Shown piece after piece: positions 1 to 10,602 of a stretch of DNA of 64,000 bases. This DNA comes from Zygaena filipendulae (lineage: Eukaryota > Arthropoda > Insecta > Lepidoptera > Zygaenidae). A program made the position numbers and the translations under genes. Positions within the stretch are counted from its first letter, which is position 1, and each line of letters starts with the position of its first letter. Location: contig OU015669.1 in assembly GCA_907165275.2 (NCBI GenBank), positions 3,246,501 to 3,310,500 of the forward strand, given 5' to 3'. Below the pieces are notes generated by a model. That model made no database searches, had not been told where the DNA came from, and saw only the letters and a list, made by a program, of their open reading frames with translations.

Positions 1-155
1 ATATTCTCAAGGATTTGAAGCAAAATAAAAGATAAATAGGTAGATATTTCAATATCAATGAAAGTTACATCTATTTTATTAACAAGAATGTTAAATCTGT
101 AGTTTAATGAGAATTTCCTACCAACATGTAGGTAGATACTATACGAAAATTTAAA

Positions 156-417
156 TCCTACTTATATTATAAACGCGAAAGTTTGTAAGAATGTATGGAT
201 GGATGGATGGATGGATGGATGGATGGATGGCTGGATGGATGGATGGATTGATGGATGGATGGATGTTACTCTTTCACGCAAAAACTTCTGGATGGATTTA
301 AATGAAACTTTACAATAATATAGGTTATATATCAGATTAACACTTTGGGTACTTTTTTCCCGGAATCCCCGCGGGAACTCTGAAATTAACGCGGGTGAAA
401 CCGCGGGGCACAACTAG
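156..417 (+). mobile_element. Helitron-like non-autonomous element (5' class A) with ATGG microsatellite
   Basis: Begins A|TCCTACTTATATTATAAACG and ends in the CCGCGG hairpin, then ACTAG|T, so the A-T target dinucleotide of Helitrons is preserved at both ends. A (GGAT)n microsatellite at about 195-262 expands its 5' part. ORFs across it are artefacts. Confidence 0.75.
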
Positions 418-442
418 TGATATTATAATTACTTTGTACAAC

Positions 443-509
443 GTGTTGGTTTTACCAAAACACAATTTATGTACAGCTTCCATATATTGTGTTTTGTTAA
501 AACCAACAC
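443..509. repeat. 67-nt imperfect hairpin
   Basis: Arms 443-466 and 486-509 are 24-bp inverted repeats (GTGTTGGTTTTA...ACACAAT) with one mismatch and a 19-nt loop. It lies 48 bp left of the MITE at 558. It may be a remnant of another foldback element. Confidence 0.7.
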
Positions 510-557
510 ATTCCTCATATTCCGAAATTAGTTTTAGCAGGAGTGTCAAGAATCTAT

Positions 558-792
558 GGACATAGATAAGCAATAGTGTGTTAACCCACACCGGAGAAAT
601 TTTGAGTAAATCGTGTTTTAAAAGTACAGCTCCATTTTGTGTTAACATTTTTTATGTTAAATATTTAGTTACATATTTAAGCAATGTAATAAGGTAAACA
701 CATAATTAAAAAACGTTTCCTAACTCTCAATAAATCGTTCTAAACCAATAACTTAAGTTTGTGGGTTAACATTTTATTGCTTATCTGCGTCC
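558..792 (+). mobile_element. MITE family M4, copy 1 (33-bp TIR, 4-bp TSD)
   Basis: The 235-bp element starts GGACATAGATAAGCAATAG and ends with the inverted GGACGCAGATAAGCAATAA terminus. Both 33-bp TIRs finish in GTTAACCCACA. It is flanked by the 4-bp duplication CTAT (554-557 and 793-796). No coding capacity. Three more copies lie at 38291, 43869 and 55113. Confidence 0.9.
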
Positions 793-1168
793 CTATCTAG
801 TACTACTGTCAGTTTATAAAATATGGTAGGTACTTATATGATCGAAATACGTGACGATGTGATGGGGCAAAACTGATTTCATGACTATAAATTGTTATAA
901 GATGTGCAATGCATCATAATATGTGTACAGACATTACTTTATTTTATTATACAATAAATTTTATTGCACTGTACAGTACAGTCAGCAACATAAAATAACT
1001 AACATCAATCTTAGGATTCTCTTGAAGACCTTTTTATTTTATTTTCTTAATTTCAAAATTAATAGGTATTTAGACAATACACAATTATAGCGCGACTTTT
1101 GATGAGATTATAATGTTGCATGCAGGAAGTAGGTAAGAACTAAGTCATTTATTCTGTCTATAACAACA
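793..1168. other. Unassigned AT-rich sequence
   Basis: No gene, repeat or structured element recognised. Confidence 0.4.
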
Positions 1169-1473
1169 TCTATACATACATATACATAAATTTAAAGTGT
1201 ACGTTTGTAATTCCAAATTAACAGTTTTTTTTCTAAATGGATATGAAAGTATTTAAGGTAGGTATTTACATAAAAACAACATTTTTTTAATTTTTGTTCG
1301 TCTGTCTGTTTGTTCCGGCTAATGTCTGAAACGGCTGGACTGATTTTAACGGGACTTTCACTGGCAGAAAGCTGATGTTATAAGGAGTAACTAAAGCTAC
1401 CTTTATTTTAGAAAAACAATGTTCCTGCGGGATACCCGAAACTTACGCTGGTGAAACCGCAGAGCACAGCAAG
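1169..1473 (+). mobile_element. Helitron-like element, 5' class C
   Basis: Begins A|TCTATACATACATATACATA, contains the class C body (TTCCAAATTAACAG, CTGTCTGTTTGTTCCGGCTA, AACGGCTGGAC), and ends in a decayed hairpin and CAGCAAG|T. Confidence 0.7.
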
Positions 1474-2347
1474 TAGATAGTAATTTTGCGATATTGCTAC
1501 ATTAGGTACTTCGTACAACGTCTAAAAATACATAAAAGATGTGCCATTAGTTCAATGTCATGATACATGGCAAAGACTTTATACCTCAGTCGTTCAAGTT
1601 TATGTGGTTCGAAAGTAGGCAAGTAGAGTCCTACGGCTAGCTCAGTAGTAAATAAATAAAAATTTTGCAAGAGTTAACGAATTAAAAATTAAAAAAGAAA
1701 AATTAGATAGGCACAATAAATATATATATTTTTTTTTGTGTCCAAAAATATTCATATATCAAAAATACATCAAATTTGGAATACAAGAAGAACAGATTTA
1801 AAAAATAAAAAAGTATTAGAAATGAGGCGGGATATCATAACGAGTGGCATACGGCCGCCTCGTTACATGTTTATAACTCAAAATAAATATGCGGCCGGTT
1901 ATTTTAGTCCTAAGCGGAAAAACTCACCGGTTCCTGACCCTTTCAATTACCTACTAGTTAGGTAGGTACCCATAAAAACTATTAGGGAAACTATTTTCCC
2001 TCTTTCTTTTTCTGCATCAAAACTTCTTCAACGTAACGTTTAAAATAAAATTCTGACGAAAAGAGTTTACACTTGTGTCACACAACATATTGGTTCAGAG
2101 TCCAAATCATAAAATGCTGCCAAAATAAAAAAAACAATAGGTACCAGCATAAATATTAAGGAATGTATAATTGATTTAATATTTTTTTTGCATTTTATTA
2201 TCAGGTGTTCAATTATAATATTATGTATTATCTATTATCAGATTTAATGGCCCGCAAAATAGGCAGTTACTATAACCCCACAGCATATCTTATCATATTC
2301 CTTTACTTTCGCTCTGTTGGTGTTTAGTTTTCTTTAAGTTGCAATGA
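1474..2347. other. Unassigned AT-rich sequence
   Basis: A 75-codon ORF at 1738-1965 (+) has no recognisable motif and is treated as chance. No repeat identified. Confidence 0.35.
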
Positions 2348-2440
2348 CTACTTTCCTAAAATGTTAATTTTCCTAAAATGGGCACTTTCCTAAAACGTCC
2401 GCTTATCTAAAACGTGCACTTTCCTAAAACTTCCATTATC
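2348..2440. repeat. Short minisatellite, CTTTCCTAAAA unit
   Basis: About five imperfect tandem copies of an ~18-bp unit with core CACTTTCCTAAAACGT. Confidence 0.7.
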
Positions 2441-3099
2441 CTTTGTTCTTTGATATAATAAAATTGCGTTTGATATCGTTACTCATCTCACTTTATTTTC
2501 AGTGCACAAGCACCAAGTCACATATTATTATGTGTTGCATTTTAATGATGTATGGTATGTAGGTACCTATCACATTTTCATCGATGCAGGAAGGTGTTTT
2601 GTATGCAAAAATGTCAAGAGATATAAACACCTGCACGGCGCATGTCCAAAGCGATATCGTATCTATGTACACTGTGCAATGTGCATGTCCACTGAGCTGT
2701 GCCACGGCTCTATAATTTGTTTTGTAAAATTTTAACGTGGTTTATACTTTGTGCATGTACGTCTAGTGTCTCTTCAAAAGTATCTTCTAGGTACGGAATA
2801 CATTCTTATCAAAGAACCCATCGTATTTTTTAATTTGTATTTTGAATTTTTCATAATAAAGCAGTAGCAGCAATACTTCAATTCGTATTTTAATCTCTAC
2901 GTAAGTTCGTAATATATTTTTATAATTGATCTCGAGTGCCGATTTTTAATTATTTTTTTGAGGATAAACATCACAATTCGTAAATAAATCTTCACATAAT
3001 ATTATTAAATATTTATTTTATTCTATTTTTTTTTGTTTTTTTTTTCAATATATTAGCTTAATAGTATATGAATGTATTAACTATGAGGTACATACTTAC
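2441..3099. other. Sequence downstream of receptor exon 3
   Basis: Presumably part of the third receptor intron. Opposed ORFs of 77 (+) and 68 (-) codons overlap at 2499-2735; the plus-strand one is cysteine-rich but has no motif I recognise. Confidence 0.4.
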
Positions 3100-3310
3100 T
3101 TCGCGTCTTCAACGAGAGTTGTTTTAACAAAGTTTTTATTTCGGCTGATGTCGTGTTGGTTTCGTCGAAGCCGTGATTCGATGATTCGTGGGCGGGTATC
3201 TTTAGCACCGTGAAGATTGCGCTCAGCATCAGGAAGCAAGCGCTGTTCCCCATCCCTTTGGTTATAGCGTTGTTGTGATACAGCATACCGAGTTTGCGCC
3301 ACTTGAACTC
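3100..3310 (-). CDS. Receptor guanylyl cyclase (NPR-like), third coding exon
   Basis: This exon encodes 70 residues plus one base (residues 362-431), beginning EFKWRKLGMLYHNN, the strand-helix that follows the LTRMMGSYTQAG block in natriuretic peptide receptors. It has a further cysteine at NSACFLM (C386) and ends in TLLKQLSLKTR. The acceptor is TTACAG|GAG at 3311-3312 and the donor is CGAA|GTAAGT at 3099, giving phase 1 at the end. The preceding intron is 2,247 bp and carries a Helitron-like copy. The next exon should begin in phase 1; no matching sequence was recognised between 1 and 3090, so the gene most likely runs off the left edge. Confidence 0.85.
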
Positions 3311-5557
3311 CTGTAACAAGTAAAATTTCTTTGAATTGGATTGTAGATATAACAAAAAAAATGTAGTTTATAAAGTACATAGCAATTGCATCGTAAGTGA
3401 TGCCAAACTGGAAACGGATTTATACATAGGTATGCTGTAGAATAACGGCAGCGCTGGTTTTCAGTATAGATCTCATAATAGCTCGATGAAGAAGTAGTTT
3501 TAACTTATTGGTATAAGAATCTAGATGACATAATTCAATTTATTAATCGCATTTATCTATTCTTTGTCGGGTCTTTTACTAATGGTATCTATAAAGTGCT
3601 GATCTTTTTGAACACTCATCAAGAAAACACTATTGGACGGATTTGCATAGGTATAGTTTGTTTTGGGTCATCATACAGCGTCATTTTTTTAGTATAGTCA
3701 ATCAAAGATTATCCTACTCCTCCTCTGAACTTATACTTTTAGCTCTTGTGTGTGTTACGTGTACACAAGAAACTAATAAGCCATGTCCAATAGTACGGTA
3801 TATACTGTGTTCTTCATACGCACGGAATCCCACATATCCCAGACTCCGAAATCAAAGTCTTTTCTTATGGCAAACCAATAATGCGGATCACGTTCCTACA
3901 TCACCGGGACCTTTTCCTTGTTATTGGAGATGACCCAACGCCTTTTTATATCTGAGATTTAAAAGCAACTTTTACCGAATCTAATTTTACGGACGATAAC
4001 TTATTACCTATACGTTTCTTATTTTAATATCAGTTTGTGTGTAGACAGAGCGTTGAGTAAATACATTACACTGTTATTAACTATGGAGTGATAGCTTCAT
4101 TAAATTCCTTTGTTCAAATTTACCTTATGTACATCTATATATTAACTACCTGTATCCTTTAAATTCCGAAATAGGTACAAGTGTTTTGGTAGCATCTTCT
4201 ATTTATATACATGATGGAACATTTAATGGAAAACAACTCTAAATATTGAAGAATATCTACATATTTGACTATAAGGAAACAATATCTTCTATACTTATAA
4301 TAAAACTGTAGAGAGGTCAATTCTGTACATTGAATATAATATATTCAAAATTAATATTGGAGGATGAATGGTGATCGATACTGATGCCAAAAATGCAATC
4401 AGCAAATTTTTTGCTGTCTGTCTGTCTGTCTGTATGTGCACGCATGGGTCCCAAACTACTGAAGGTATTTTAACCAAACTTGGTACGATTGTAGTCCATA
4501 CACCTGGACAGGTTATAGGCTATATATCATAACGCTAAGACACATAGGAGCTGAGCAGTGATGATACATTTGAAGCAAGTCGGATGAAAATGCGCTTTCA
4601 AGCTCTTATCCTCGCATACGTTTACTCGATCACGCAAAAACGGCTAAACGGATTTGGATGAAATTTGGCGTGCACGTTGGCACTGGTACAGAGAAGGACA
4701 TAGGGTACTTTTTATCCCGGAATTTCCGCGGAAACTCCGAAATTACCGCGGGTGAAACCGCGGGGCACAGCTAGTTCAATATAATATTATATGAATTATT
4801 AAAAACAGTTTTCTTCGTAGTTTTGACAGTGTTGTTTGATAACAACATAAAACATTTATTGCTTTCGTGAGTTTGGCTTCTTTCCCGTAAAAGATACTAA
4901 CTGTCGGGCTAAAAATAAAAATCAATTCGCGAAAGGTATTTCGTGTAATAAAACTACCAATCATCAATCTTCGCGATCCCTTTGAGTGTTTCATTCGTCT
5001 ACTCTCCCTCTAAAACTTTGTCTCTAAGACTGACATGTGATTTTAGTCAAGCATTCGTATTTGTGCTGAACCCTCCTTTCGGATTTATTTACGTCTTTCA
5101 TTAAACTTTTTCGGTGTGGTATTAGTTTACTCTCTTAAGTTTATAAATAAATAAAAAATCTCAGAAATATTATTGTTTAAACGAAATATACGATGTTATT
5201 TCGAGTTGAAATACAAACCTTTTCATTCATCAAATACGGCACTAGGGGAATGAATGAACCCATGACTCAGGAAAACCCAGAACCACAAGAATTAATAATG
5301 CATGCAAAGCAACAAAAATAAAACACGATAAATAGAACGCAAAGATTTCATATTTAATCTTAGCTACATATTTAAGAGAAGACATTAAAACAAAATATTC
5401 CAGGCGTGAACAATCTTCGACCACGCGCGATCAAATGCCTAGTCTGTTTACAATTGTATTTAAACAAAAAATGGAATTGAAATAAAATAATCATACCAAA
5501 AAAATTTGAATTTTGCAACATTTACAACAAGAATAGATTTCGTTGTTTAATAATTAC
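3311..5557 (-). other. Intron 2 of the receptor gene
   Basis: Intron between the second and third receptor exons, bounded by GTAATT and ACAG. It is AT-rich, has short ORFs without recognisable products on both strands, and contains one plus-strand Helitron-like element at 4285-4774. Nothing else is seen. Confidence 0.8.
4285..4774 (+). mobile_element. Helitron-like element with extended 5' region, intronic
   Basis: Ends in CCGCGGGTGAAACCGCGG then CAGCTAG|T. The last ~200 bp are standard class A body (AAACGGATTTGGATGAAATT, GAGAAGGACATAGGG). Its 5' half (TATACTTATAATAAAACTGT) is unlike the other copies and may be a separate element or fusion. The best A|TC start is 4285. Confidence 0.65.
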
Positions 5558-5751
5558 CTCGAGAATTTTTAATACAGCAATGCCAGCCTGCGTGTAACTT
5601 CCCATCATTCTGGTCAAAGTTACATAACTGTTCTCTTTATGGCCAAATGCTTCTGCTTGCGCACCAGCTGTTAATACTGGTATACCCCAGATTCCAGCAT
5701 ACCTTGAGACCGGTGCGATCACATAATCGCAACCAGGACCGATAAATGCAT
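5558..5751 (-). CDS. Receptor guanylyl cyclase (NPR-like), second coding exon
   Basis: This exon follows a 286-bp intron and continues in frame, the split codon giving D297. It encodes 65 residues (297-361) starting DAFIGPGCDYVIAPVSR and continuing through GIWGIPVLTAGA to VLKILE. The GPGC cysteine (C304) is the partner expected for C278 of the previous exon in the conserved disulfide of natriuretic peptide receptors, and the PVSR and PVLTAGA blocks are hallmarks of this family. Acceptor is TTTTAG|AT at 5752-5753, donor GAG|GTAATT at 5557. The exon is 194 bases and ends in phase 0. No frameshift or stop is present, so the gene looks intact here. Confidence 0.88.
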
Positions 5752-6037
5752 CTAAAATATTTAAAAAATCGTTGAGTGACCTTTACATGCTGTTGAAATA
5801 AATCTATACTAATACTATAAAAAGGTAAAGTTAGTATTATTATAACTACGATTGCAAAAATTGAGAATACTTTACATACATTGTAGTAAATATCAGACAT
5901 GTCCTCTGAAGTAAAAGTTAATTTTGCTATAGAAAAATATCTTCAAAATATTGTAAATATAATTTATTTTTCTAAATACTTCAACTGTCTATAAAGAAAA
6001 TTGTTTTAATATTTTATATATATTATTCGTAACTCAC
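5752..6037 (-). other. Intron 1 of the receptor gene
   Basis: A 286-bp AT-rich intron with GTGAGT donor and TTTTAG acceptor. No repeat was recognised. Confidence 0.85.
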
Positions 6038-6926
6038 CAGCAGAACCGTTGATGTAGAACTCAAAAGCAGCTAATGGACCATACACGGAGGAGCATCCTG
6101 TGTCTCTGTAATCGACCAGAATCTTCCAGTCAGGAAGAGGCCCATCTTTTTTAGTTATTGCTGATATAGCCTTTTCTATTATCGGCAACACTTTAACTAA
6201 TGAAAAACCTTCAGATGGATCAGCTGGTAACAGAACTCCTAATTTCACTATCTTCTCATGAAACAGGTCCGTTCTCGGCCTCAGACGAAAACTCACTTTT
6301 TTCACATAATATTCATTCAATGCCAAATCGTGAGGATAACCAACAGCACGGGCATCATCAAAAACAAGCCTTCTCATTTGCTTATTGTGTTTGGTCATAT
6401 TTTTTATAACATCAGTATTATTTCCTCTATAATATGGTTCTTTCACATCATCTATTTTTGGTTTAGAGTATTTATTATTTAATCCTAATTGTTTTTCTGA
6501 TAGTGCACGTCCAACGCGAAACATCATTTTATGATTGTCGCTCTCTTTGTGTTCGTACAGTATCATCTGTCTTCGTTTTACCGTAACACGATTATTGTAA
6601 GTATCTTGCACTTCATTTATCGTCTCTTTATTTACATATTTAACACTAGCATCACACGTAATTATCACATTTACAACACATAAATAGAAAACAAGCAATG
6701 TCATTATTAGAGGTATCCTACAAGTTTTTACTGTACAACTTTTAACCTTGTGTGTTTCAACGTCCATTTGTTTATTAAATTTTGCGAGGAGACCTTCATT
6801 GTTTCTGCACTCATCTTTGTTTTCATGATTATTATTAAGACTTGCACCATTAACTAAAAGTTTTATTTGGTTGAAAATTTTCGCCAAATTCGGTGGGTAA
6901 ATCGTGTGAACGATCCCATTTAACAT
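6038..6926 (-). CDS. Receptor guanylyl cyclase (natriuretic-peptide-receptor-like), first coding exon
   Basis: First coding exon of a single-pass receptor whose extracellular domain belongs to the periplasmic-binding-protein-like ANF receptor family; members bind peptides and usually make cGMP through an intracellular cyclase domain. Reading from ATG at 6926, the exon encodes 296 residues plus one base. A hydrophobic segment lies at residues 71-91 (IPLIMTLLVFYLCVVNVIITC split as IPLIMTLLVFYL then CVVNVIITC), consistent with a signal peptide if translation starts at M54 (ATG at 6767). Residues 94-227 are a charged linker I do not recognise. The receptor fold begins near residue 228 (KLGVLLPADPSEGFSLVKV) and includes DTGCSS (C278) and GPLAAFEF, typical of natriuretic peptide receptors. 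An in-frame TAA lies 12 bases upstream of the first ATG. Donor at 6037 reads G|GTGAGT, leaving phase 1. The cyclase domain itself is not in the window, so a clearance-type receptor without cyclase remains possible. Confidence 0.87.
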
Positions 6927-7683
6927 TTTCTCGTCTTATTTATTTCATTTTAGTGGATTATTTCACGGCACTTGCGCGTCGAAACATCTGCCAAAGTGAA
7001 TTAGTTTTAAAGAAATAAGAAGTGGGCAGTCACGCGAGAATCGTTGATAAAAGATCGAATTGGATTTTATCAAATTTTATCAATTTTAGAAAACGATTAA
7101 AATTTTGTCCAAATTCAAATTCAAATTCTTGTTTAGTTTTTGTCATAAGATTCGCTTTTTAATCGACTTCCAAAAAGGAGGAGGTTCTGTGTTCGGCTGT
7201 ATGTATGTTTATTTTTGTCCAAATAAATCCCATTACTTTTATCTACTGTTTAAAATTATTTGCTAGAGCTGGAATGTTCACAAATAATTTTTCCATTGCA
7301 GACATTGTCGCCGATGTTTGCAATGGAAGAAAGAAAATATTGTAAAGAAAATGTTCAATAACCTAGTCTTTTTGCTAAGCAAATAAGCTTTCAATAATGG
7401 TATCAGATGTTCTAATATATAAGTATGTACTAGAAGTATATTATGTATCAGATAAATTTTATTCTCATGTACAGATACTAAAAGTACTAAAATTGTTACT
7501 GACTCGGGGACATAGCAGTGATATAAGCAAAGTATTTGTTATACAGTTTTATAGATCTTATGATGGCTTATTTTCTTTCCATTAAACATGTCGATATAAT
7601 ATAAATGATTGGTCGGTTAGATAAGTCTATTATTTTACGACATAAATTCATTAGTGTTAATAACAACTGGTATTTCCAAAAAA
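6927..7683. other. Region upstream of the receptor gene
   Basis: This region should hold the 5' UTR and promoter if the first visible exon is the first exon. No clear TATA-plus-initiator arrangement was seen. At 7160-7215 there is a short repeat remnant (GACTTCCAAAAAGGAGGAGG) of a type that also occurs at 54226-54290. The rest is unassigned AT-rich sequence. Confidence 0.5.
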
Positions 7684-8051
7684 TCTAATATACATAAATC
7701 ACGTGTCACGTTTGTTCGCGATGGACTCCGAAACTACTGAACGGATTTTGATAAAATTTTGTAACCATTTATAATATGGTCCAACTTAAAAGATAGGATA
7801 GGTTCTATCCCGGAATTCCCGCGGGAACTACGAAATTAACGCGGATGAAATCGCGGGGGACAGCTATCTTAATATACATAAATCACGTGTCACGTTTGTC
7901 CGCGATGGACTCCGAAACTACTGAACGGATTTTGATAAAATTTTGTAACCATTTATAATATGGTCCAACTTAAAAGATAGGATAGTTTCTATCCCGGAAT
8001 TCCTGCGGGAACTAGGAAATTACCGCGGATGAAATCGCGGGGGACAGCTAG
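7684..8051 (+). mobile_element. Helitron-like element, class D1, head-to-tail tandem dimer
   Basis: Two nearly identical 184-bp units follow each other without spacer. Each begins at AATATACATAAATCACGTG, reads CGCGATGGACTCCGAAACTA and ends in a GCGG...CGCGG hairpin. The first unit ends CAGCTATC, the second CAGCTAG|T. The 5' border is A|TCTAATATACATAAATCACG. Confidence 0.8.
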
Positions 8052-8699
8052 TAGTTATATAAAACATATATTTTACAGCCGTTTTATTCATACAAATAAT
8101 CGTACTAGAGACATCGTATAGGTACTATCACTGATTTTGAAAGTTAGCGCTTGAGATACTTACTCCTTTTTGAGTGGTGTTTGGATATTCGGATATTAGA
8201 GTAGTTTCTATTTCATTTTCCATACGTTTTGTTAATCAACTAGATCAAACCTCATAACAAACAACATTTGTGATAAAGTGTGGAAGTGTGCGATTCTCAT
8301 CTATATACAAATAAACGAGTATACATGATAATAATAATGGACTATCATTATCTAAAACCTAGCCTAATAGAAGGTCAACTTAGAGACGAGAAGGGATCTC
8401 TTTTTCCTAATAAAACCTAACTTTATTTTACTATATAGTACGTCGTACCGCCCGTACTACGTTTGCCTATTCATATAAATTCTAGTAGTCCTTCCTTGTC
8501 CTTGTTATGTGTCCTTGCTAATTTTATGAAATACAAATGTCTATACTTGTTTAGTACGTTAGTTTTTAATTCTCTTTGTTTCTTCCATAATAGAACGGTA
8601 GCTTTTTAACACGCTCTTATTAGCTTTTCTTGTAAGTAAATAACAAATAGTTCATGTAATAAAATCTTAGAAGTCAACTTTAACCTATTTCAATAGATA
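8052..8699. other. Unassigned AT-rich sequence
   Basis: No gene or recognisable repeat. Confidence 0.35.
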
Positions 8700-9094
8700 A
8701 ATAAAAAAATTAAATTGAATTAAAAATTTAATTAAGTTGAAATGTCACGTGACGTCACGCCGTGCTACAGTTTATATCACGTTGTGACGTTACGAGCCTA
8801 AACTTTCGATGCGCTTTATGTAAGAATTTTTAATGAAATTGAAACACCAAAATATACGTGTCTATTATTTTTTTATTGTCTAACGGCCGCACTCAGAGTC
8901 GAATTTAATGATTACTTAGTTAAGTAATCATTAAATTCAACAATTAACATTAATTTACTGAACGTCTCTGATTGCGGCAGTTTTGTTTTAAAAATCTTAA
9001 CTAAGTAATCATTAAAGTCGACTCTGAGGGCGGCGGTAACTGACGGCGCGGACTAAATAGATTTTCATATTCTATTGATTTTCATATCCTGGAA
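8700..9094 (-). mobile_element. CRE-bearing MITE (family P), interrupted copy
   Basis: Shares GAAATGTCACGTGACGTCAC, AAACTTT...GCG, and the terminal GATTTTCATA(T/C)CC(T/C)GG with copies at 18295, 39288, 44511 and 61118. It carries one perfect TGACGTCA. Its right half is split by the foldback MITE at 8884-9036. Confidence 0.7.
8884..9036. mobile_element. Foldback MITE (family H), copy A, TAA target duplication
   Basis: 153-bp element with arms CGGCCGCACTCAGAGTCGA and the inverted CCGCCGCCCTCAGAGTCGA. The centre holds GATTACTTAGTTAAGTAATC. Flanked by TAA on both sides (8881-8883, 9037-9039), matching PIF/Harbinger insertion preference. It sits inside the family P repeat. Confidence 0.85.
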
Positions 9095-9849
9095 ACATCC
9101 CTATTATATGTTATAATTATGTATAGAAAAATTCGGATGACAAAACTACAATTTGGTATCTTGGAGTTGATCTGGTGATAAAGTGGATAAGTAGTGGTAA
9201 ACCTCTACTAGGGAAACCCTCAAGTTTGTTGACGAGTCCCACAGATTAAACTTCGTTACGAAGATGGAGCTAGAAGGTGGATTGTGGAACTCTTCAGTGG
9301 CTATAGGAAACCCCTCTAGTTTACCTACATAATTATTTATTTTCACCAAGAAGAAAGTTGTATACACTCGTTTTTGTAGAGTTGATTCAAAAAACAAATA
9401 TTAGTTCCTGATACGAATTCACACACAAAATACATATTATGGTGTATGACTGTAGGGTTCTAGATAAACTTTAATCCAAATTGTGTATTTTCCTTATTCT
9501 GAATTATGCGCAGAATCTTAATCGTCCAAATGTTTACAATTTGAAATAGCCAATGTCGTTAAGTTGCAATGTAGAATAAGTACCCAATTGTACCTACCTA
9601 ATAGATAAAAACATCAGGCGTTTATTACTATGTAGATGTATCTACAATCTCATATTATGGCAAATAGTCTTTTTCAACGTCACTCGGTGAACCCAATGAC
9701 GTTTGTTGTTTGGTAATATTCGACGGTGATTATGTATTACGAAAACATCCTTAATAATTATTTACTTATAAATAGACATACCAATATTATACATAATACA
9801 CCTAAGTGATTTTCACAAGAAAACATAAATGTTGTTCAGTTATATTTCA
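9040..9849. other. Unassigned sequence
   Basis: After the family P remnant this is AT-rich with a minus-strand 83-codon ORF (9146-9397) lacking motifs. No other structure seen. Confidence 0.35.
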
Positions 9850-10054
9850 TCTTCTATATATACATTACATAATATATAAAAATTAAACCCTATTTTTCCA
9901 TTGGTCATGGCATCACGCGTGAACGGCTGGACCAATTTCGCTAAATCTTTTTTGTTGTGTTTTGTTATTGTAAGGGGAAGAAGAATAAAGAGAGTATGGA
10001 GTTCCTGCGGGAATCCGAAACTCATGCGGGTGAAACCGCGGGGCGCAGCTATAG
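9850..10054 (+). mobile_element. Helitron-like element, degenerate
   Basis: Starts A|TCTTCTATATATACATTACA and ends in the GCGGGTGAAACCGCGG hairpin followed by CAGCTATAG. Confidence 0.65.
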
Positions 10055-10287
10055 TTCATAAAAATTGCGTACAGATTTGATATATTTTTTATTTTACACG
10101 AAAACAAAATTCTTTAGAGTTTAGAGCATGTTTTTGCTTATCAAGTGATCAAATTCTGAAAATTATTGTTGTAATATCGCACGAAGTTATCAAAACTGTC
10201 CGCCATCCTCTTGTTTTCTGACTTCCTCACTTAGCCAATTTAGTCTGCGTCGTGTTATAATGATATTTTAATGTAACTTTATTGTCA

Positions 10288-10470
10288 CTAGCTGAACCCC
10301 GCGGTTTCACCCGCGTGAGTTTCGGAATTCCCGCGGGAACTATTTTTTTCTAAAATAAAAGTAGCCTAAGTTTTTTTTTTATTTTACCGTTTATGCTTTC
10401 ATATGTATTTAATGAAAAGCTGTTAATTTTGAATTACAAACAGACACTTCAATTTTATTTATGTGTTTAG
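10288..10470 (-). mobile_element. Helitron-like element, class C, internally deleted
   Basis: Opens A|CTAGCTGAACCCCGCGG and ends with the class C 5' body (AAAAGCTGTTAATTTTGAAT, ACAGACACTTCAATTTTATT). The middle (CCGGCTAAT block) is missing. Confidence 0.65.
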
Positions 10471-10471
10471 A

Positions 10472-10602
10472 CTAGCTGTCCTCCGTGGTTTCACCTGCGT
10501 TAATTTCAAGATTCCCCGCGAGAATTCCAGGATAAACTGTAAGTACGTATAAACCTTCGTCTTGAATCACTCTATCTACCAATGAAAAACGCATGAACAG
10601 AT
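10472..10602 (-). mobile_element. Helitron-like element, class G, 5'-truncated
   Basis: CTAGCTGTCCTCCGTGG module followed by CTTGAATCACTCTATCTA and AATGAAAAACGCATGAA. It abuts the previous copy in the same orientation. Confidence 0.6.

Noticed and set aside
3096..3380. 94-codon minus ORF overlapping receptor exon 3
   Set aside because: Wrong frame; the overlapping frame 3100-3310 continues exons 1 and 2 with correct splice phases.
4385..4440. CRISPR-like short repeats (CTGTCTGT runs here and elsewhere)
   Set aside because: Simple microsatellite parts of Helitron-like bodies, without spacers.
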